Numbered from the stretch's first letter, positions 1 to 9,600 are shown. The stretch is 64,000 nt of DNA from Frigidibacter sp. RF13 (GCF_026626305.1 NZ_JAPNUE010000001.1:62001-126000), one strand, 5' to 3'. Numbers and translations: made by a program. The notes: generated from the sequence alone by a model not told the origin.

Positions 1-617
1 TCGGCCCGGCCGACGTTCAGCCAGAGCTTCACCAGCACGATCCCCTCGTCGATCAGCATCCGCTCGAAATCCGGCAATTGCCGGAAGAAGAGCTTGCGCT
101 GCGCGGGCGTACAGAAACCGAAGACCTGCTCCACTACGCCGCGGTTGTACCAGGACCGGTCGAAAAGCGCGATCTCGCCTGCCGCAGGCAGCCAGTCGGT
201 ATAGCGCTGAAAATACCATTGGCTCGCCTCGCGCTCGGTCGGCTTCGAGAGCGCGACAATATAGGCCGAACGCGGGTTGAGATTCTCGCGCATCCGCTCG
301 ATGGCGCCGCCCTTGCCCGCGGCATCGCGCCCCTCGAACAGAACCATCAGCCGCTTGCCGGTGGTGCGCAGATCGTGGAGCATCTTCACCAGCTCGACCT
401 GAAGCTTCTCCATATGCGCGTCATAGTCCTTGCCGTCCATCTCGCGCGGATAGGGATAGGACTTGGCCAGAATATCTTTCTTGCGGCCCTTGGCGATCGC
501 CTCGCGGACGTCGTCGGGCGCTTCGGTGTCGAGATATTTGGTGATCTCGCCCACGAAGGGGATTACGTCCGGATCGGACTTTTCCGGGGCGGCCTTGGTG
601 TTGGTCGTCTCAGCCAT
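1..617 (-). CDS. ppk2: Polyphosphate kinase 2 family protein (partial, C-terminus off window)
   Basis: PPK2 enzymes transfer phosphate between polyphosphate and nucleotides in the cytoplasm. The minus-strand reading frame starts at ATG 617 and is still open at the window edge, giving about 205 residues of the N-terminal and central part. It contains the PPK2 P-loop GRDAAGKGG near residue 99 and the family motif FDRSWYNR further on. A weaker region rich in charged residues precedes the P-loop. The run [10 protein letters not shown] and the motif spacing are typical of PPK2, and substrate preference (ADP or GDP) cannot be read from this fragment. It is the last gene visible on this side and is separated from dcd by about 66 bases. 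Confidence 0.9.
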   Translation of the reverse strand, partial: MAETTNTKAAPEKSDPDVIPFVGEITKYLDTEAPDDVREAIAKGRKKDILAKSYPYPREMDGKDYDAHMEKLQVELVKMLHDLRTTGKRLMVLFEGRDAAGKGGAIERMRENLNPRSAYIVALSKPTEREASQWYFQRYTDWLPAAGEIALFDRSWYNRGVVEQVFGFCTPAQRKLFFRQLPDFERMLIDEGIVLVKLWLNVGRA

Positions 618-683
618 CGGGTACCTCCCTGAACTCTTCCGCAGTATGGCCAACTGCCGGACACTGGCAATGGCTGGCCCGGC

Positions 684-1763
684 TCACATTCGGAAATGTT
701 TGGACAGTTTCAGGCCCTGACCCTGATAGTTCGAGGCGATGCCCGCGCCGTAGAGCCGCTCCGGAGGCGCCTGCATCCGTTCATAGACGAGACGCCCCAC
801 CACCTGGCCGTGTTCCAGAACGAACGGCGCCTCGTGGCAGCGCACCTCCAGCACGCCACGCGAGCCGCGCCCGCCCGCCGCGCCATGGCCGAAGCCCGGG
901 TCGAAGAAACCCGCATAATGCACCCGGAATTCGCCGACCATCGCAAGGTAGGGCGCCATTTCGGCGGCATGGTCGGGCGGGATCGTCACCGCCTCACGGC
1001 TCACGAGAATATAGAAGGCGCCAGGGTCGAGGATGATGCGGCCTTCGCGGGTGTGCACTTCCTCCCAGAAATCAGCGGGCGCATACTGGCCGATCCGGTC
1101 GAGGTCGATGACACCGGTATGGGGCTTGGCCCGGTAGCCGACGAGATCGCCATCCCAAGGCGAGAGGTCGACCGAGAAGCCGAGGCCTTCCGAAATCAGA
1201 GCCTCGCCATCGACGAGCGGCTCGCGGGCATGAAGGGCGGCAAGTTCGGTGTCGGAGAGAATGGCCTGTCCCTGACGGAAGCGGATCTGGTTCAGACGCA
1301 TGCCGGGCCGGACGAGGACAGAGAAGGAACGCGGACAGATTTCCGCATAGAGCGGGCCGTCGTAGCCCTCTCCGATCCGGTCGAACTCGACCCCGCCGTC
1401 GGTGATGGTGCGGGTCAGAAGGTCAAGGCGGCCGGTAGAACTCTTGGCATTCGCCACCGCCGTCACGCCCTTGGGTAGTGCCAGCCGCTCCATCAGCGGC
1501 ACGACATAGACGCAGCCTTTCTCAAGGACCGCTCCCGCCGAAAGATCAACGCGGTGCATTTCAAACTCGGCGATCCGTTCGGACACGGTACGGTCGTGAC
1601 CGGCCAGAAACGAGGCGCGCACACGGTAGGCAACCGTCCCGAGTCGAAGATCAAGGCTCGCGGGCTGCACCTGCGCGTCGGTCACGGCCGGATCGGCCGT
1701 GATCTGGCCTGCGCCGATCATCGCGCGGATCGCCCCGTCGGCAAGGACGCCGATGCCTGCCAT
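684..1763 (-). CDS. dcd: 2'-deoxycytidine 5'-triphosphate deaminase, long alphaproteobacterial form
   Basis: Converts dCTP to dUTP, feeding dTMP synthesis. The 359-aa protein is nearly twice the length of E. coli Dcd and looks like two dUTPase-like folds in tandem, as in other alphaproteobacterial enzymes. Visible signatures are ASLDLRLG near residue 37, KSSTGRLDLLTR in the first half with a likely catalytic Glu in YAEICP, and RPGMRLNQIRF. I chose ATG 1763 because GGAGGGG lies just upstream; an in-frame ATG at 1784 would add seven residues (MTYPEGK) but would place the Shine-Dalgarno sequence inside the gene. It follows tRNA-Pro on the same strand, separated from it by a hairpin. Confidence 0.88.
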   Translation of the reverse strand: MAGIGVLADGAIRAMIGAGQITADPAVTDAQVQPASLDLRLGTVAYRVRASFLAGHDRTVSERIAEFEMHRVDLSAGAVLEKGCVYVVPLMERLALPKGVTAVANAKSSTGRLDLLTRTITDGGVEFDRIGEGYDGPLYAEICPRSFSVLVRPGMRLNQIRFRQGQAILSDTELAALHAREPLVDGEALISEGLGFSVDLSPWDGDLVGYRAKPHTGVIDLDRIGQYAPADFWEEVHTREGRIILDPGAFYILVSREAVTIPPDHAAEMAPYLAMVGEFRVHYAGFFDPGFGHGAAGGRGSRGVLEVRCHEAPFVLEHGQVVGRLVYERMQAPPERLYGAGIASNYQGQGLKLSKHFRM

Positions 1764-1782
1764 CTTCCCCTCCGGATACGTC

Positions 1783-1812
1783 AAGGCCCACCCCGTTTCA
1801 GGGATGGGCCTT
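1783..1812 (-). terminator. Hairpin terminator after tRNA-Pro
   Basis: AAGGCCCA pairs with TGGGCCTT, extended by a CCC/GGG segment with one bulge, around a GTTTCA loop. It lies directly 3' of the minus-strand tRNA-Pro and before dcd. The U-tract after the stem is short, so it may act as a processing or attenuating hairpin rather than a strong terminator. Confidence 0.55.
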
Positions 1813-1820
1813 TGTCGAAA

Positions 1821-1898
1821 TGGTCGGGCCGGTGAGATTCGAACTCACGACCTTCCGCCCCCCAGACGGACGCGCTAACCAGGCTGCGCCACGGCCCG
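1821..1898 (-). tRNA. tRNA-Pro (anticodon GGG)
   Basis: On the minus strand the acceptor arm CGGGCCG pairs with CGGCCCG, followed by A73 and an encoded CCA. The anticodon arm is TCCGT-CTGGGGG-GCGGA, placing GGG at positions 34-36, so it reads CCC and CCU proline codons. The T-arm contains GTTCGAATC. Total length is 78 nt including CCA. It sits between the MerR regulator gene and dcd. Confidence 0.95.
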
Positions 1899-1968
1899 AC
1901 AGGGGGCTCTATAGGCCGAAGGGCAGGGTGGGGGCAAGCGGCAAAACGCATTGATAAGGCGTGGCCTC

Positions 1969-2652
1969 TCAGGACCGGCGCGCGAGGCGTCGCTCGTAAA
2001 GAGCGCTGAGTTTGAGGTAGACCGTGCGCAGTTCCTCGCGCCTCGATTGTGCGTGATGCTGGGTCATGGCGCGCAACATGGCGGCGGCAGGAATCCAGTC
2101 GCCCTCGGCACGCGCGGGGTCGAAATGGCTTTCTGGCGCCAGCGGCGCGGCGCGGGCCCGTTCTGCCTCGCGGGCGCGCTGCAGGTCCGCTCGGCTTTCG
2201 GCCGCCTCGGTGACGCTCGGTCTCGCGGGTGAGACGGGATCGGCCCTGAGGCCCGCTTCAGCGGTGCTGCGGTCGTCGGAGGCAAGCATCTCGTCTGGCG
2301 AGGCAGGCTCCTCGTTCGGCAGATCCCGATCAATCCGGTCCAGACGACGCGGCGTGGCGGGGGTGGCTTCAAGTTCGGTAGTTCCGTCGGCGAGCCCGGC
2401 AATCTGCCGTACCCCCTGTTCGCGCAGCAGCTTCTGCACACCGCGGATCGTCAGCCCGTCTTCATGCAAGAGCTTCTTTATGCCCGACAGAAGCGCCACA
2501 TCGGCGGGGCGGTAATAGCGCCGACCACCCGCCCGTTTCACCGGCTTGATCTGCGAAAAGCGGCTTTCCCAGAAGCGCAGCACATGCGCGGGCGTGTCGA
2601 GATGCTCGGCGACCTCGCTGATCGTGCGGAAGGCTTCTGCCGATTTCGACAT
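1969..2652 (-). CDS. MerR-family transcriptional regulator
   Basis: A 227-aa protein with an N-terminal MerR helix-turn-helix. Residues about 9-60 ([27 protein letters not shown]) form the winged-helix DNA-binding part, and [13 protein letters not shown] follows as the dimerisation-helix start. The remaining 130 residues are acidic, Ala/Pro-rich and low in complexity, with no effector domain I recognise. No cysteine cluster typical of metal- or redox-sensing MerR proteins is visible. It lies just downstream of ihfA (9-base gap), a conserved arrangement in Rhodobacterales. Its target is unknown. Confidence 0.82.
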   Translation of the reverse strand: MSKSAEAFRTISEVAEHLDTPAHVLRFWESRFSQIKPVKRAGGRRYYRPADVALLSGIKKLLHEDGLTIRGVQKLLREQGVRQIAGLADGTTELEATPATPRRLDRIDRDLPNEEPASPDEMLASDDRSTAEAGLRADPVSPARPSVTEAAESRADLQRAREAERARAAPLAPESHFDPARAEGDWIPAAAMLRAMTQHHAQSRREELRTVYLKLSALYERRLARRS

Positions 2653-2661
2653 TCACCCGCC

Positions 2662-2964
2662 TCAGCGCTTGTTCCCGGCGGCCACGCGATCCTTCATCAG
2701 GTGGGAGGGCCGGAAGGTCAGCACCCTGCGCGGATGGATCGGCACTTCCTCGCCGGTCTTGGGGTTGCGGCCGACGCGCGCGGTCTTGGCGCGGACCGAA
2801 AAGGTGCCGAAGGACGAAATCTTCACCGTCTCGCCGGACACGAGCGCATCCGACATATGCTGCAGGACGCTTTCCACCAGCTGGGCCGATTCATTGCGAG
2901 AGAGGCCGACGGAATTGTAGACAGCCTCGCTCAGATCCATCCGCGTAAGGGTCTTTTCACCCAT
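2662..2964 (-). CDS. ihfA: Integration host factor subunit alpha
   Basis: A 100-aa HU/IHF-family nucleoid protein that forms a heterodimer with IhfB and sharply bends DNA. The sequence begins [11 protein letters not shown] and contains the family elements [12 protein letters not shown] and the beta-arm region [12 protein letters not shown], ending with [14 protein letters not shown] chose ATG 2964 because GGGGGAG precedes it and it matches the family length; an upstream in-frame ATG would add 38 unrelated residues. It lies downstream of fabH in the same direction, 110 bases away, so it may have its own promoter. Confidence 0.95.
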   Translation of the reverse strand: MGEKTLTRMDLSEAVYNSVGLSRNESAQLVESVLQHMSDALVSGETVKISSFGTFSVRAKTARVGRNPKTGEEVPIHPRRVLTFRPSHLMKDRVAAGNKR

Positions 2965-3074
2965 GACTCCCCCCGAAATGCGTGCGCGCCACGTTCTTTG
3001 CTGGGAGTGAGATTGGGGGCATTGAATTTCCGAGTCAATATCAATGACTTGGAAAGCGCCTTTCAGGCGGTGTT

Positions 3075-4049
3075 TCACCAGCGGAGAACGACCGATCCCC
3101 AGGCAAGGCCGCCGCCAATCGCCTCGGTGACCAGCAGATCGCCCTCTTTGATCTGGCCGCGTTCCTTGCCGACCGACAGGGCAAGCGGGATAGAGGCGGC
3201 AGAGGTGTTACCATGATCCTGCACGGTAACCACCACACGCTCCATCGGTACCTGCATGCGCTTCGCCGTGCCCTCGATGATACGGATATTGGCCTGATGC
3301 GGCACGATCCAGTCGACGTCGCCGCCATCAAGCCCGACCTTGGCAAGCGCGGTGTGCGCGGTTTCGGCAAGCTTTTCAACGGCATGGCGGAAGACCTGAT
3401 TGCCCTGCATCCTGAGATGTCCGGCGCTACCGCTGGTCGAGACGCCGCCATCCACGTAGAGAAGTTCGCGGTAGCTGCCGTCGGAATTGAGATCCGTCGA
3501 CAGGATGCCGCGATCCTCGGTGGTGCCGGTGCCTTCTTGCGCCTCCAGCACAACGGCCCCGGCGCCATCGCCGAAAAGGACGCAAGTCGAGCGGTCGGTG
3601 AAATCGAGGATGCGGCTGAAGGTCTCGGCGCCGATCACAAGAACGCGGCGCGCCTGACCCGACAGGATCAGCGCATTGGCATTGGCCAGCGCATAGACGT
3701 AGCCTGCGCAGACCGCCTGTACGTCGAAGGCGAAGCCCCGCGTCATGCCGATCTTGGCCTGCACCATGGTGGCGACCGAAGGGAAGGTCAGGTCCGGGGT
3801 CGAGGTGGCAACTATGATCGCGTCCAGCCCATCTGCCTCCAGACCCGCGTCGGCGAGCGCTGCGCGGGCGGCGGCTGCGCCGAGGTCGGAGGTGGTTTCA
3901 CCCTCGGCGGCAAAATGGCGCCGTTCGATGCCGGTACGGGCGCGAATCCATTCGTCGCTCGTCTCGACCTTACCTTCAAACTCGCTGTTCGGCACGGTCC
4001 GCGCGGGCAAATAGTGCCCCACGCCCTTCACCACGGCACGGATGGTCAT
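3075..4049 (-). CDS. fabH: Beta-ketoacyl-ACP synthase III
   Basis: Condenses acetyl-CoA with malonyl-ACP to start fatty-acid synthesis. The 324-aa protein carries the full Cys-His-Asn triad: C114 in [11 protein letters not shown]251 in VPHQANIRI and N281 in [11 protein letters not shown]. The N-terminal thiolase-fold half includes [15 protein letters not shown]. It overlaps plsX by 4 bases, the usual coupling of phospholipid and fatty-acid initiation genes. Confidence 0.96.
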   Translation of the reverse strand: MTIRAVVKGVGHYLPARTVPNSEFEGKVETSDEWIRARTGIERRHFAAEGETTSDLGAAAARAALADAGLEADGLDAIIVATSTPDLTFPSVATMVQAKIGMTRGFAFDVQAVCAGYVYALANANALILSGQARRVLVIGAETFSRILDFTDRSTCVLFGDGAGAVVLEAQEGTGTTEDRGILSTDLNSDGSYRELLYVDGGVSTSGSAGHLRMQGNQVFRHAVEKLAETAHTALAKVGLDGGDVDWIVPHQANIRIIEGTAKRMQVPMERVVVTVQDHGNTSAASIPLALSVGKERGQIKEGDLLVTEAIGGGLAWGSVVLRW

Positions 4050-5170
4050 TCTTGTTCTCTGCTCTCTTCAGCCGCGCCCATCGCGGCATCCTGCCCCGGC
4101 TGAACGGCGGACGCAACCCGCGCTTTCAGCCGTTCGGTGAAGCCGGAAAGCGCCAGTCGCCGCGCAAGCTGGATCGCGGCCGAAACCCCGGTCGCATCGG
4201 CCGAGCCATGCGATTTCACCACGGTGCCGTTCAGCCCGAGGAAGACACCGCCATTCACCCGGCGCGGGTCGATGCGCATCTGCAGCCGCTTCAGCGAGCC
4301 GAGCGCGAGGAGGGCCGCGAATTTCGACAGGAGCGTCGCGTTGAAGGCTTCCTTGAGGAAATCGCCCACGAGCTTCGCCGTGCCTTCGCCGGTCTTCAAG
4401 GCGATATTTCCGGTGAAACCGTCGGTCACGATCACGTCCACGCGGCCCGAAGGCAGGTCATTGCCCTCGACGAAACCGACATAATCGAAGGCGCCCACCT
4501 CGGTCGCCCGTCCGATCAGGTCGTTGGCTTCCTTGATCTCGGTCCGGCCCTTGTGTTCCTCGGTGCCGACATTCAGAAGCCCGACTCGCGGACGCGCAAG
4601 GCCAAGGCCGTTTCGCGCGTAGGACGCACCCATCAGCGCATATTGCAGCAGGTCCTGGGGATCGGCTTTCACATCGGCGCCCACGTCGAGCATCACCGCG
4701 AAGCCATGCGGCGCGCGGCACGGCCAGAGGCAGGCGATGGCAGGGCGGTTGACACCGGGCAGCTTGCGCAGGCGGATCATCGAGACCGCCATCAGCGCAC
4801 CGGTATTGCCGCACGATACGGCCGCCTGTGCCTGACCTTCCTTCACCGCGTCGATCGCCGACCACATCGAGGTCTTCTGGCCATGCCGCATCACCTGGCT
4901 TGGCTTGTCCTCCATCGACACCACCTCTTCGGTGGCAACAACGGTGGTCCGCGCGGCCAAATCGGGACGTTTGGCTAGAAGCTGAGTCAGCTCCGGCCCG
5001 CTGCCATGGACAAGAAAGGCGAGGTCGGGGCATTGGGCCAGACTGTCGGCCATGCCAAGCACAACGGCGACCGCCCCGCGGTCGCCGCCCATCGCATCGA
5101 CGGAAATGACGATTCGGCCCGGCTGGCCCGCTGTCTGGTCGTCACCCGGAACGGTATGACTGGAGGACAT
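4046..5170 (-). CDS. plsX: Phosphate acyltransferase PlsX
   Basis: Makes acyl-phosphate from acyl-ACP for phosphatidic-acid synthesis at the membrane face. The 374-aa protein starts with a short polar leader, then ISVDAMGGD, the PlsX hallmark. SCGNTGALMA, DVGADVKADPQDL, LLNVGTEEHKG and VTDGFTGNIALKT follow in the expected order. It lies in the rpmF-plsX-fabH-ihfA string, 24 bases after rpmF and overlapping fabH. Confidence 0.96.
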   Translation of the reverse strand: MSSSHTVPGDDQTAGQPGRIVISVDAMGGDRGAVAVVLGMADSLAQCPDLAFLVHGSGPELTQLLAKRPDLAARTTVVATEEVVSMEDKPSQVMRHGQKTSMWSAIDAVKEGQAQAAVSCGNTGALMAVSMIRLRKLPGVNRPAIACLWPCRAPHGFAVMLDVGADVKADPQDLLQYALMGASYARNGLGLARPRVGLLNVGTEEHKGRTEIKEANDLIGRATEVGAFDYVGFVEGNDLPSGRVDVIVTDGFTGNIALKTGEGTAKLVGDFLKEAFNATLLSKFAALLALGSLKRLQMRIDPRRVNGGVFLGLNGTVVKSHGSADATGVSAAIQLARRLALSGFTERLKARVASAVQPGQDAAMGAAEESREQE

Positions 5171-5194
5171 GGGTCAGACGCCGGTCACGCCGCT

Positions 5195-5401
5195 TCACGC
5201 AGCGGCGTCGTCCAGGTCGATTTCGGTCGCCTGAGCGACAACTTCCTTGCCGTCATAGTGACCGCAGGCGCCACAGACATGGTGCGGGCGCTTCAGCTCG
5301 CCACAGTTCGGGCATTCGTTGGGGTTAGCCGCGACCAGCGCATCGTGGGCGCGGCGCATGTTGCGGCGGGACCGCGTGGTGCGGTTCTGAGGGACAGCCA
5401 T
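5195..5401 (-). CDS. rpmF: 50S ribosomal protein L32
   Basis: A 68-aa large-subunit protein. [20 protein letters not shown] is the canonical start. [22 protein letters not shown] retains both CxxC pairs, so this is a zinc-binding (C+) L32. The acidic tail EIDLDDAAA is common in alphaproteobacteria. It sits upstream of plsX; the DUF177 gene lies further upstream on the same strand, the conserved order. Confidence 0.97.
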   Translation of the reverse strand: MAVPQNRTTRSRRNMRRAHDALVAANPNECPNCGELKRPHHVCGACGHYDGKEVVAQATEIDLDDAAA

Positions 5402-5599
5402 GTCTCAACCTCGGGTTTCTGGGGGCCATTGCCCCGGTTTTCCAGGGGTTTCGTCACTGGTTGCCTAAGCGCGACCGGGTGCGAACCCAAGTTACAAGCG
5501 AGGCCGGGAACATACTGCGATTCCGGGCGGGCGCAAGTCTTTTCTAGCCGGTTTCTCCGCTCTGCCGCGTTGCGGCATCACGGACAACTGGCGCGCGCC

Positions 5600-6148
5600 T
5601 CATTCGCCTTCTTTGCTCCCCTTCATCAGGTCGGCCAATCCCGCGAAGGGCCTGAGTTTCTCGTCGGTCAGCGGCTCTGTTCCCGGCTCTGCCGCGATCA
5701 GACTGTCGAAGCTGACATCCGGTGCGCGGGGATAAAGCGGCAGGGCGAGCGACAAAGCCTCGACAAGAACCGCGCCGAGGTCGATCACCTCGCCAAGCGC
5801 CTCGGTCGTGTCATCCTCGGGCATCTCAACATCATCGCCTTCGGGCTCCACATAGTCCGCCAGATAGCGACGCGTGACCGCTTCGTCGATCTGGGACGGG
5901 ACAGGCGCAAGGCTGACGACGCAGGGCTGGACCACCTCGGCCGCAAGACGGGCCTCCAGCACGAAATCCCTGCGGCCGGAAGGGCGCAGTTCCCCTTTCA
6001 GCCGTACGAGTGGCAGATCCAGAAGGCCGAGATCGGCGGCAATCGCGGCGCGTTCGGCGGCATCGGGGGCCAGATCGAAGCGGTGCGGCTTGCGCTGGGG
6101 CAGGGCGGCGGTGCGAACCGGATGCGAATAGGGAGCGTCTGCTGCCAT
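5600..6148 (-). CDS. DUF177 (YceD-like) protein
   Basis: A 182-aa protein of the YceD/DUF177 family, which normally precedes rpmF and in other bacteria has been linked to 23S rRNA metabolism. Visible family features are the N-terminal LPQRKPHRFDLAPDA, a central DFVLEARLAAEVVQPCVVSL (single Cys) and an acidic stretch ending in DLGAVLVEALSLALPLYPRAP. I chose ATG 6148 with a GAGAGAGA purine run upstream; a longer frame into the bamE region has no support. It is divergent from bamE. Confidence 0.85.
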   Translation of the reverse strand: MAADAPYSHPVRTAALPQRKPHRFDLAPDAAERAAIAADLGLLDLPLVRLKGELRPSGRRDFVLEARLAAEVVQPCVVSLAPVPSQIDEAVTRRYLADYVEPEGDDVEMPEDDTTEALGEVIDLGAVLVEALSLALPLYPRAPDVSFDSLIAAEPGTEPLTDEKLRPFAGLADLMKGSKEGE

Positions 6149-6304
6149 TCTCTCTCTCCTTCGAACAATCGACGGTCGCATCGGCGCGGGCGTTTGGCCG
6201 ACGCGCGGTTTCGGTCCTTGTCGGACCCGGGCGCCTTGTTGTAAGCCGGATAAAAGGCTTCCGCCGTGATGGCAAGCACAAGACCAAATGAACAGGGGGC
6301 GGGT

Positions 6305-6784
6305 GTGAAGAACGGCAAGTTTGGCGGCAAGTTTGGATCCGTCCTTCGGATCGGCATGGCCGGGCTTGTGCTCGCCGTCGTTGCGGCCTGTTCGGCGATC
6401 TATTCGAACCACGGCTATGTGCCGACCGACAAGGACCTCGAAGAGGTGGTTGTCGGTCAATCGACCCAGCAGGATGTGGCTGACGCGATCGGCCGTCCCT
6501 CCTCGATCGGTATTCTGACCGGGTCGGGCTGGTACTATGTCGGTTCGCGGTTCAAGCAGGTCGGCCTGCGTGCACCGGTCGAGATTGATCGTCAGGTGGT
6601 TGCGGTGACCTATGATGACGAGGGCGTCGTTTCGAACGTCGAGCGCTTCGGGCTGGAAAAGGGTCAGGCCGTTGTAATCTCGCGCCGGGTGACCGACAGC
6701 AATATCAAGGGGCTGAGCTTCCTGCAGCAGCTTCTGGGCAATATCGGCAACCTCAACGCCGCCGATTTCCTCAACAAGAACTGA
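6305..6784 (+). CDS. bamE: Outer membrane protein assembly factor BamE (SmpA/OmlA lipoprotein)
   Basis: BamE is a small lipoprotein of the BAM complex that folds outer-membrane proteins. The product (about 159 aa from GTG 6305) has a lipoprotein signal ending VVAAC, followed by the SmpA/OmlA domain: GYVPTDKDLEEVVVGQSTQQDV, IGRPSSIG, GWYYVGSRF and VVAVTYDDEGVV. GTG 6305 follows AGGGGGCGG and gives a normal-length signal peptide. GTG 6266 or ATG 6269 would add 12-13 residues. The gene diverges from the DUF177 gene and is followed four bases later by the olsB-like gene. Confidence 0.88.
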   Translation: MKNGKFGGKFGSVLRIGMAGLVLAVVAACSAIYSNHGYVPTDKDLEEVVVGQSTQQDVADAIGRPSSIGILTGSGWYYVGSRFKQVGLRAPVEIDRQVVAVTYDDEGVVSNVERFGLEKGQAVVISRRVTDSNIKGLSFLQQLLGNIGNLNAADFLNKN

Positions 6785-6788
6785 TCCG

Positions 6789-7559
6789 ATGGGCGCCGAG
6801 GGCAGGGCGCCTTTCCCTTCGGCCGACGCCATGATGCTGGCCGCAGGCGGCGGGCTCTGCCTGACGGAGTCGCGCTCGCCCGACGCGGTGTCGGAAGCGA
6901 TTCGCGCGCGCGCTGCCCGTTTTCGTCCGCCGGGCCGGGAGGATGGCGATCCGTTCGATCCGCTCTGCCGCCATTTCCTTCTGCGGCCTGAGGCGGGCGT
7001 CGCGCCCGTGGGCGGCTTTCGCCTGCAGCTTTTTCCCGACGGTCCGTCGGCGGCGTCAGGCTATTCCGCCGGGCGTTATGATCTTGCTCCGCTGGCGAAG
7101 ATCACACGACCGGTGGCAGAGCTTGGCCGGTTCTGGCTGGACATGCCGGGAGGCGGCGCGGCAGACGGGATGCGCCTTGTCCTCGCCGGGCTGACGCGAC
7201 TGGTGCGCGCCAATCGGATCGCGCTTCTCTTCGGCTGTGCGTCCTTTCCCGGGGCGGAGGCCGCAAGCCATGCCGCTGCTCTGAATTGGCTCAGGACCCG
7301 GCACACGGGCCCCGAGGGCTTCGCGCCGAGGGCCTGGCGGCCCGCCCGGGCAACGGCGGCAGTGCCCAGTGCTGCGGGCCTTCCGCCGCTTCTGCGCCTC
7401 CACCTCGGCGCTGGTGCCTGGGTCGGCCCCGACGCGGTCGAGGATGCCGATCTTGGCACGACCCACGTCTTCATGGCTTTGGAGACTGCTCGGGTCCCTC
7501 TGGCCCGGGCGCGAGCATTGAAAGCGCTTGCGCGGCTTGCGGCATACAAGCCGACCTGA
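6789..7559 (+). CDS. olsB: OlsB-like GNAT-fold ornithine-acyl-ACP N-acyltransferase
   Basis: OlsB adds a 3-hydroxyacyl chain to ornithine, the first step of ornithine lipid synthesis. The 256-aa protein shows the characteristic blocks in order: a divergent N-terminus with FDPLCRHFLL, VGGFRLQLF, AGRYDLAPL, ELGRFWLD, RIALLFGCASFPG and, near the C-terminus, LLRLHLGAGAWVG followed by DLGTTHVFMALE. It follows bamE by four bases and is probably cotranscribed. No olsA partner is visible nearby. A generic acyl-homoserine-lactone/GNAT member is the alternative. Confidence 0.72.
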   Translation: MGAEGRAPFPSADAMMLAAGGGLCLTESRSPDAVSEAIRARAARFRPPGREDGDPFDPLCRHFLLRPEAGVAPVGGFRLQLFPDGPSAASGYSAGRYDLAPLAKITRPVAELGRFWLDMPGGGAADGMRLVLAGLTRLVRANRIALLFGCASFPGAEAASHAAALNWLRTRHTGPEGFAPRAWRPARATAAVPSAAGLPPLLRLHLGAGAWVGPDAVEDADLGTTHVFMALETARVPLARARALKALARLAAYKPT

Positions 7560-7670
7560 TCGGGCCATGACACGCTGGCTGGCTCATCGTCGCCTTCGGC
7601 GCTCTTCGCGCGCCTGCGACGAGCGGCCGGAGGCCGACGAGGAGCCGTACCTAAGAATAGTGGCGCGTGG

Positions 7671-8630
7671 TCAGGCGCGGGCGCGACGACCGCCGCGACG
7701 GCCCGATGCGGCGCTCGACTGCGCTGCGGAGGCTTCCGCGAAGGTCATGCCGCCCTCGACGGCCTCCAAAACCTTCGAGAAGCGGATCCATTCGCCGCCG
7801 TTCGGGTCGTGGTTCATCAGAAGGTTGGCGGCACGGATCGCTTCCATCTCGACCTGGCGGACCGGGTTCATGATGGCGGACGTCATGCCGGCGGAAATCG
7901 CCATCGGCAGGAAAGCCGCGTTGATGCCGTGGCGGTTCGGCAGGCCGAACGAGATGTTCGAGGCGCCGCAGGTGGTGTTGACGCCAAGTTCCTCGCGCAG
8001 GCGCTTCACAAGGGCGAAGACCTGCTGGCCCGCGGTCGCCATAGCCCCGATCGGCATGACCAGCGGATCGACGACGATATCATGCGCCGGGATGCCGAAA
8101 TCGGCGGCACGCTGCACGATCTTCTTGGCCACTTCGAAGCGCACATCGGGGTCTTCGGAAATCCCGGTGTCGTCGTTCGAAATGGCGACGACCGGCACGT
8201 TGTATTTCTTCACGAGCGGCAGGACGAGTTCGAGACGCTCTTCCTCGCCGGTGACCGAGTTAAGAAGCGGGCGGCCCTCGGCGGCCTCCAGCCCGGCTTT
8301 CAGCGCGCCGGGAACCGACGAGTCGATGCAGAGCGGTACATCGACAAGGCCCTGCACGAGCTGGACCATCGAGGTCATCAGGGGCGGCTCGGTGAGGTTG
8401 GGATCGGGGTTCGAATTGTAGACAACGCCCGCGTTGATATCGAGCACCATGGCGCCACAGGCGACCTGTTCCAGCGCATCCTTCTCGACAGTCGAGAAAT
8501 TGCCGGCCTCAAGTTCGGCAGCCAGCTTCTTGCGCCCCGTGGGGTTGATCCGCTCGCCGATCACGCAGAATGGCTCGTCAAAGCCGATGACGACGGTTTT
8601 GGTCTTCGATTCCAGGACGGTGCGGGTCAC
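7671..8630 (-). CDS. Methyltetrahydrofolate:corrinoid methyltransferase family protein
   Basis: A pterin-binding TIM-barrel protein of 319 aa that transfers methyl groups between 5-methyl-THF and a corrinoid protein, related to the MeTr/AcsE domain and to the folate domain of MetH. Seen: VIGERINPTGRKKL, GAMVLDINAGV, PLCIDSSVPGAL, LLNSVTGEEER, PVVAISNDDTG, DIVVDPLVMPIG and CGASNISFGLPNRHG. The start is GTG 8630. The last 20 residues are basic and low in complexity (GRRGGRRARA). It is the last gene of the three-gene minus operon. No corrinoid protein or homocysteine domain lies in the window. Confidence 0.85.
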   Translation of the reverse strand: MTRTVLESKTKTVVIGFDEPFCVIGERINPTGRKKLAAELEAGNFSTVEKDALEQVACGAMVLDINAGVVYNSNPDPNLTEPPLMTSMVQLVQGLVDVPLCIDSSVPGALKAGLEAAEGRPLLNSVTGEEERLELVLPLVKKYNVPVVAISNDDTGISEDPDVRFEVAKKIVQRAADFGIPAHDIVVDPLVMPIGAMATAGQQVFALVKRLREELGVNTTCGASNISFGLPNRHGINAAFLPMAISAGMTSAIMNPVRQVEMEAIRAANLLMNHDPNGGEWIRFSKVLEAVEGGMTFAEASAAQSSAASGRRGGRRARA

Positions 8631-8645
8631 GTTCTTTACCTTTTC

Positions 8646-9569
8646 TCAGTTCTGTGCGGCCGGGACGGCGCTTTTGCCGCCATGCTCGATTGCCCAGGTC
8701 GCGTTGGTCTTGATCCCGCCGAGCGGGAAGAAATGCACGGATTCGATGCCGAAGTCCGGGTCCGCCGCCTTGTGCGCGGCCAGTTCTGCCACAAAATCGT
8801 TCGGCTCGTAAGGCAGAAGGAGCTTCGTCACATCCATCGCGCGCTTCTGCAGCACTTTGAGCGACGGACCAACGCCGCAGGCAATGGCGAACTTGATCAG
8901 CGTCTGCAGCTTGGCGGGGCCCGCGACACCGATATGAACCGGCAGCTTGATGCCTTCGGCATTCAGGCGGTTCACCCAGTCGATCACGGGCCTCGCCTCG
9001 AAGCAGAACTGGGTGGCCATCGCCATCTTGGCGTCGGTCCGCTCGCTGAACGCCTGCTTCCAGCGCAGCGCCTCCATCACGTTGCGGTCCGACCCGTCGG
9101 GGTCGATATCCTTGTTGCCTTCCGGGTGACCTGCGACATGCAGCCGGTCGAACCCGTCGAAAAGCCCGGTTTCGATCAATTGCATCGAGCAGTGGAAATC
9201 GCCGTGCGGGGTCGAAACGCCGCCGCCGAGCAGCAGCGCCTGGCGCACATCCGCCTCGCCCTGATAGCGGGCGATCCAGTCAGCGAGCGTCGCCTGGTCC
9301 TTGATGATCCGCGCCGGAAAATGCGGCATCACCTTGAAGCCTTCGGCATTGATCCGCTTGGCGGTCGCTACCATGTCCTCGAACGGCGTGCCGTCGATAT
9401 GGGCAATATAGACGCGGGTGCCTTTCGGCAGCAGCTCGCGGAAATCCTCGACCTTCTCGGCGGTGCGGGGCATCACCTCGATCGAATAGCCTTCGAGGAA
9501 GGCCTCGACGGCCTCGCCGCTCACCTGCGGTGCGGGGGCTTCCTTGCGGCGGAAATTCAATAGTGCCAT
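8646..9569 (-). CDS. Methylenetetrahydrofolate reductase-like protein (MetF family)
   Basis: Reduces 5,10-methylene-THF to 5-methyl-THF. The 307-aa protein has a MetF barrel, with EVMPRTAEKVEDF near the start, GFKVMPHFPAR, the GG-containing LLLGGGVSTPHG, VAGHPEGNKDIDP, AMATQFCFE and VGPSLKVLQ. It is somewhat divergent from E. coli MetF, as in the Rhodobacterales C1 clusters. ATG 9569 is preceded by GGAGAGC. It lies 15 bases upstream of the methyltransferase gene, so the operon both makes methyl-THF and uses it. Confidence 0.85.
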   Translation of the reverse strand: MALLNFRRKEAPAPQVSGEAVEAFLEGYSIEVMPRTAEKVEDFRELLPKGTRVYIAHIDGTPFEDMVATAKRINAEGFKVMPHFPARIIKDQATLADWIARYQGEADVRQALLLGGGVSTPHGDFHCSMQLIETGLFDGFDRLHVAGHPEGNKDIDPDGSDRNVMEALRWKQAFSERTDAKMAMATQFCFEARPVIDWVNRLNAEGIKLPVHIGVAGPAKLQTLIKFAIACGVGPSLKVLQKRAMDVTKLLLPYEPNDFVAELAAHKAADPDFGIESVHFFPLGGIKTNATWAIEHGGKSAVPAAQN

Positions 9570-9600
9570 TGCAGCTCTCCAGAGGCCTTGGCCGGGCACG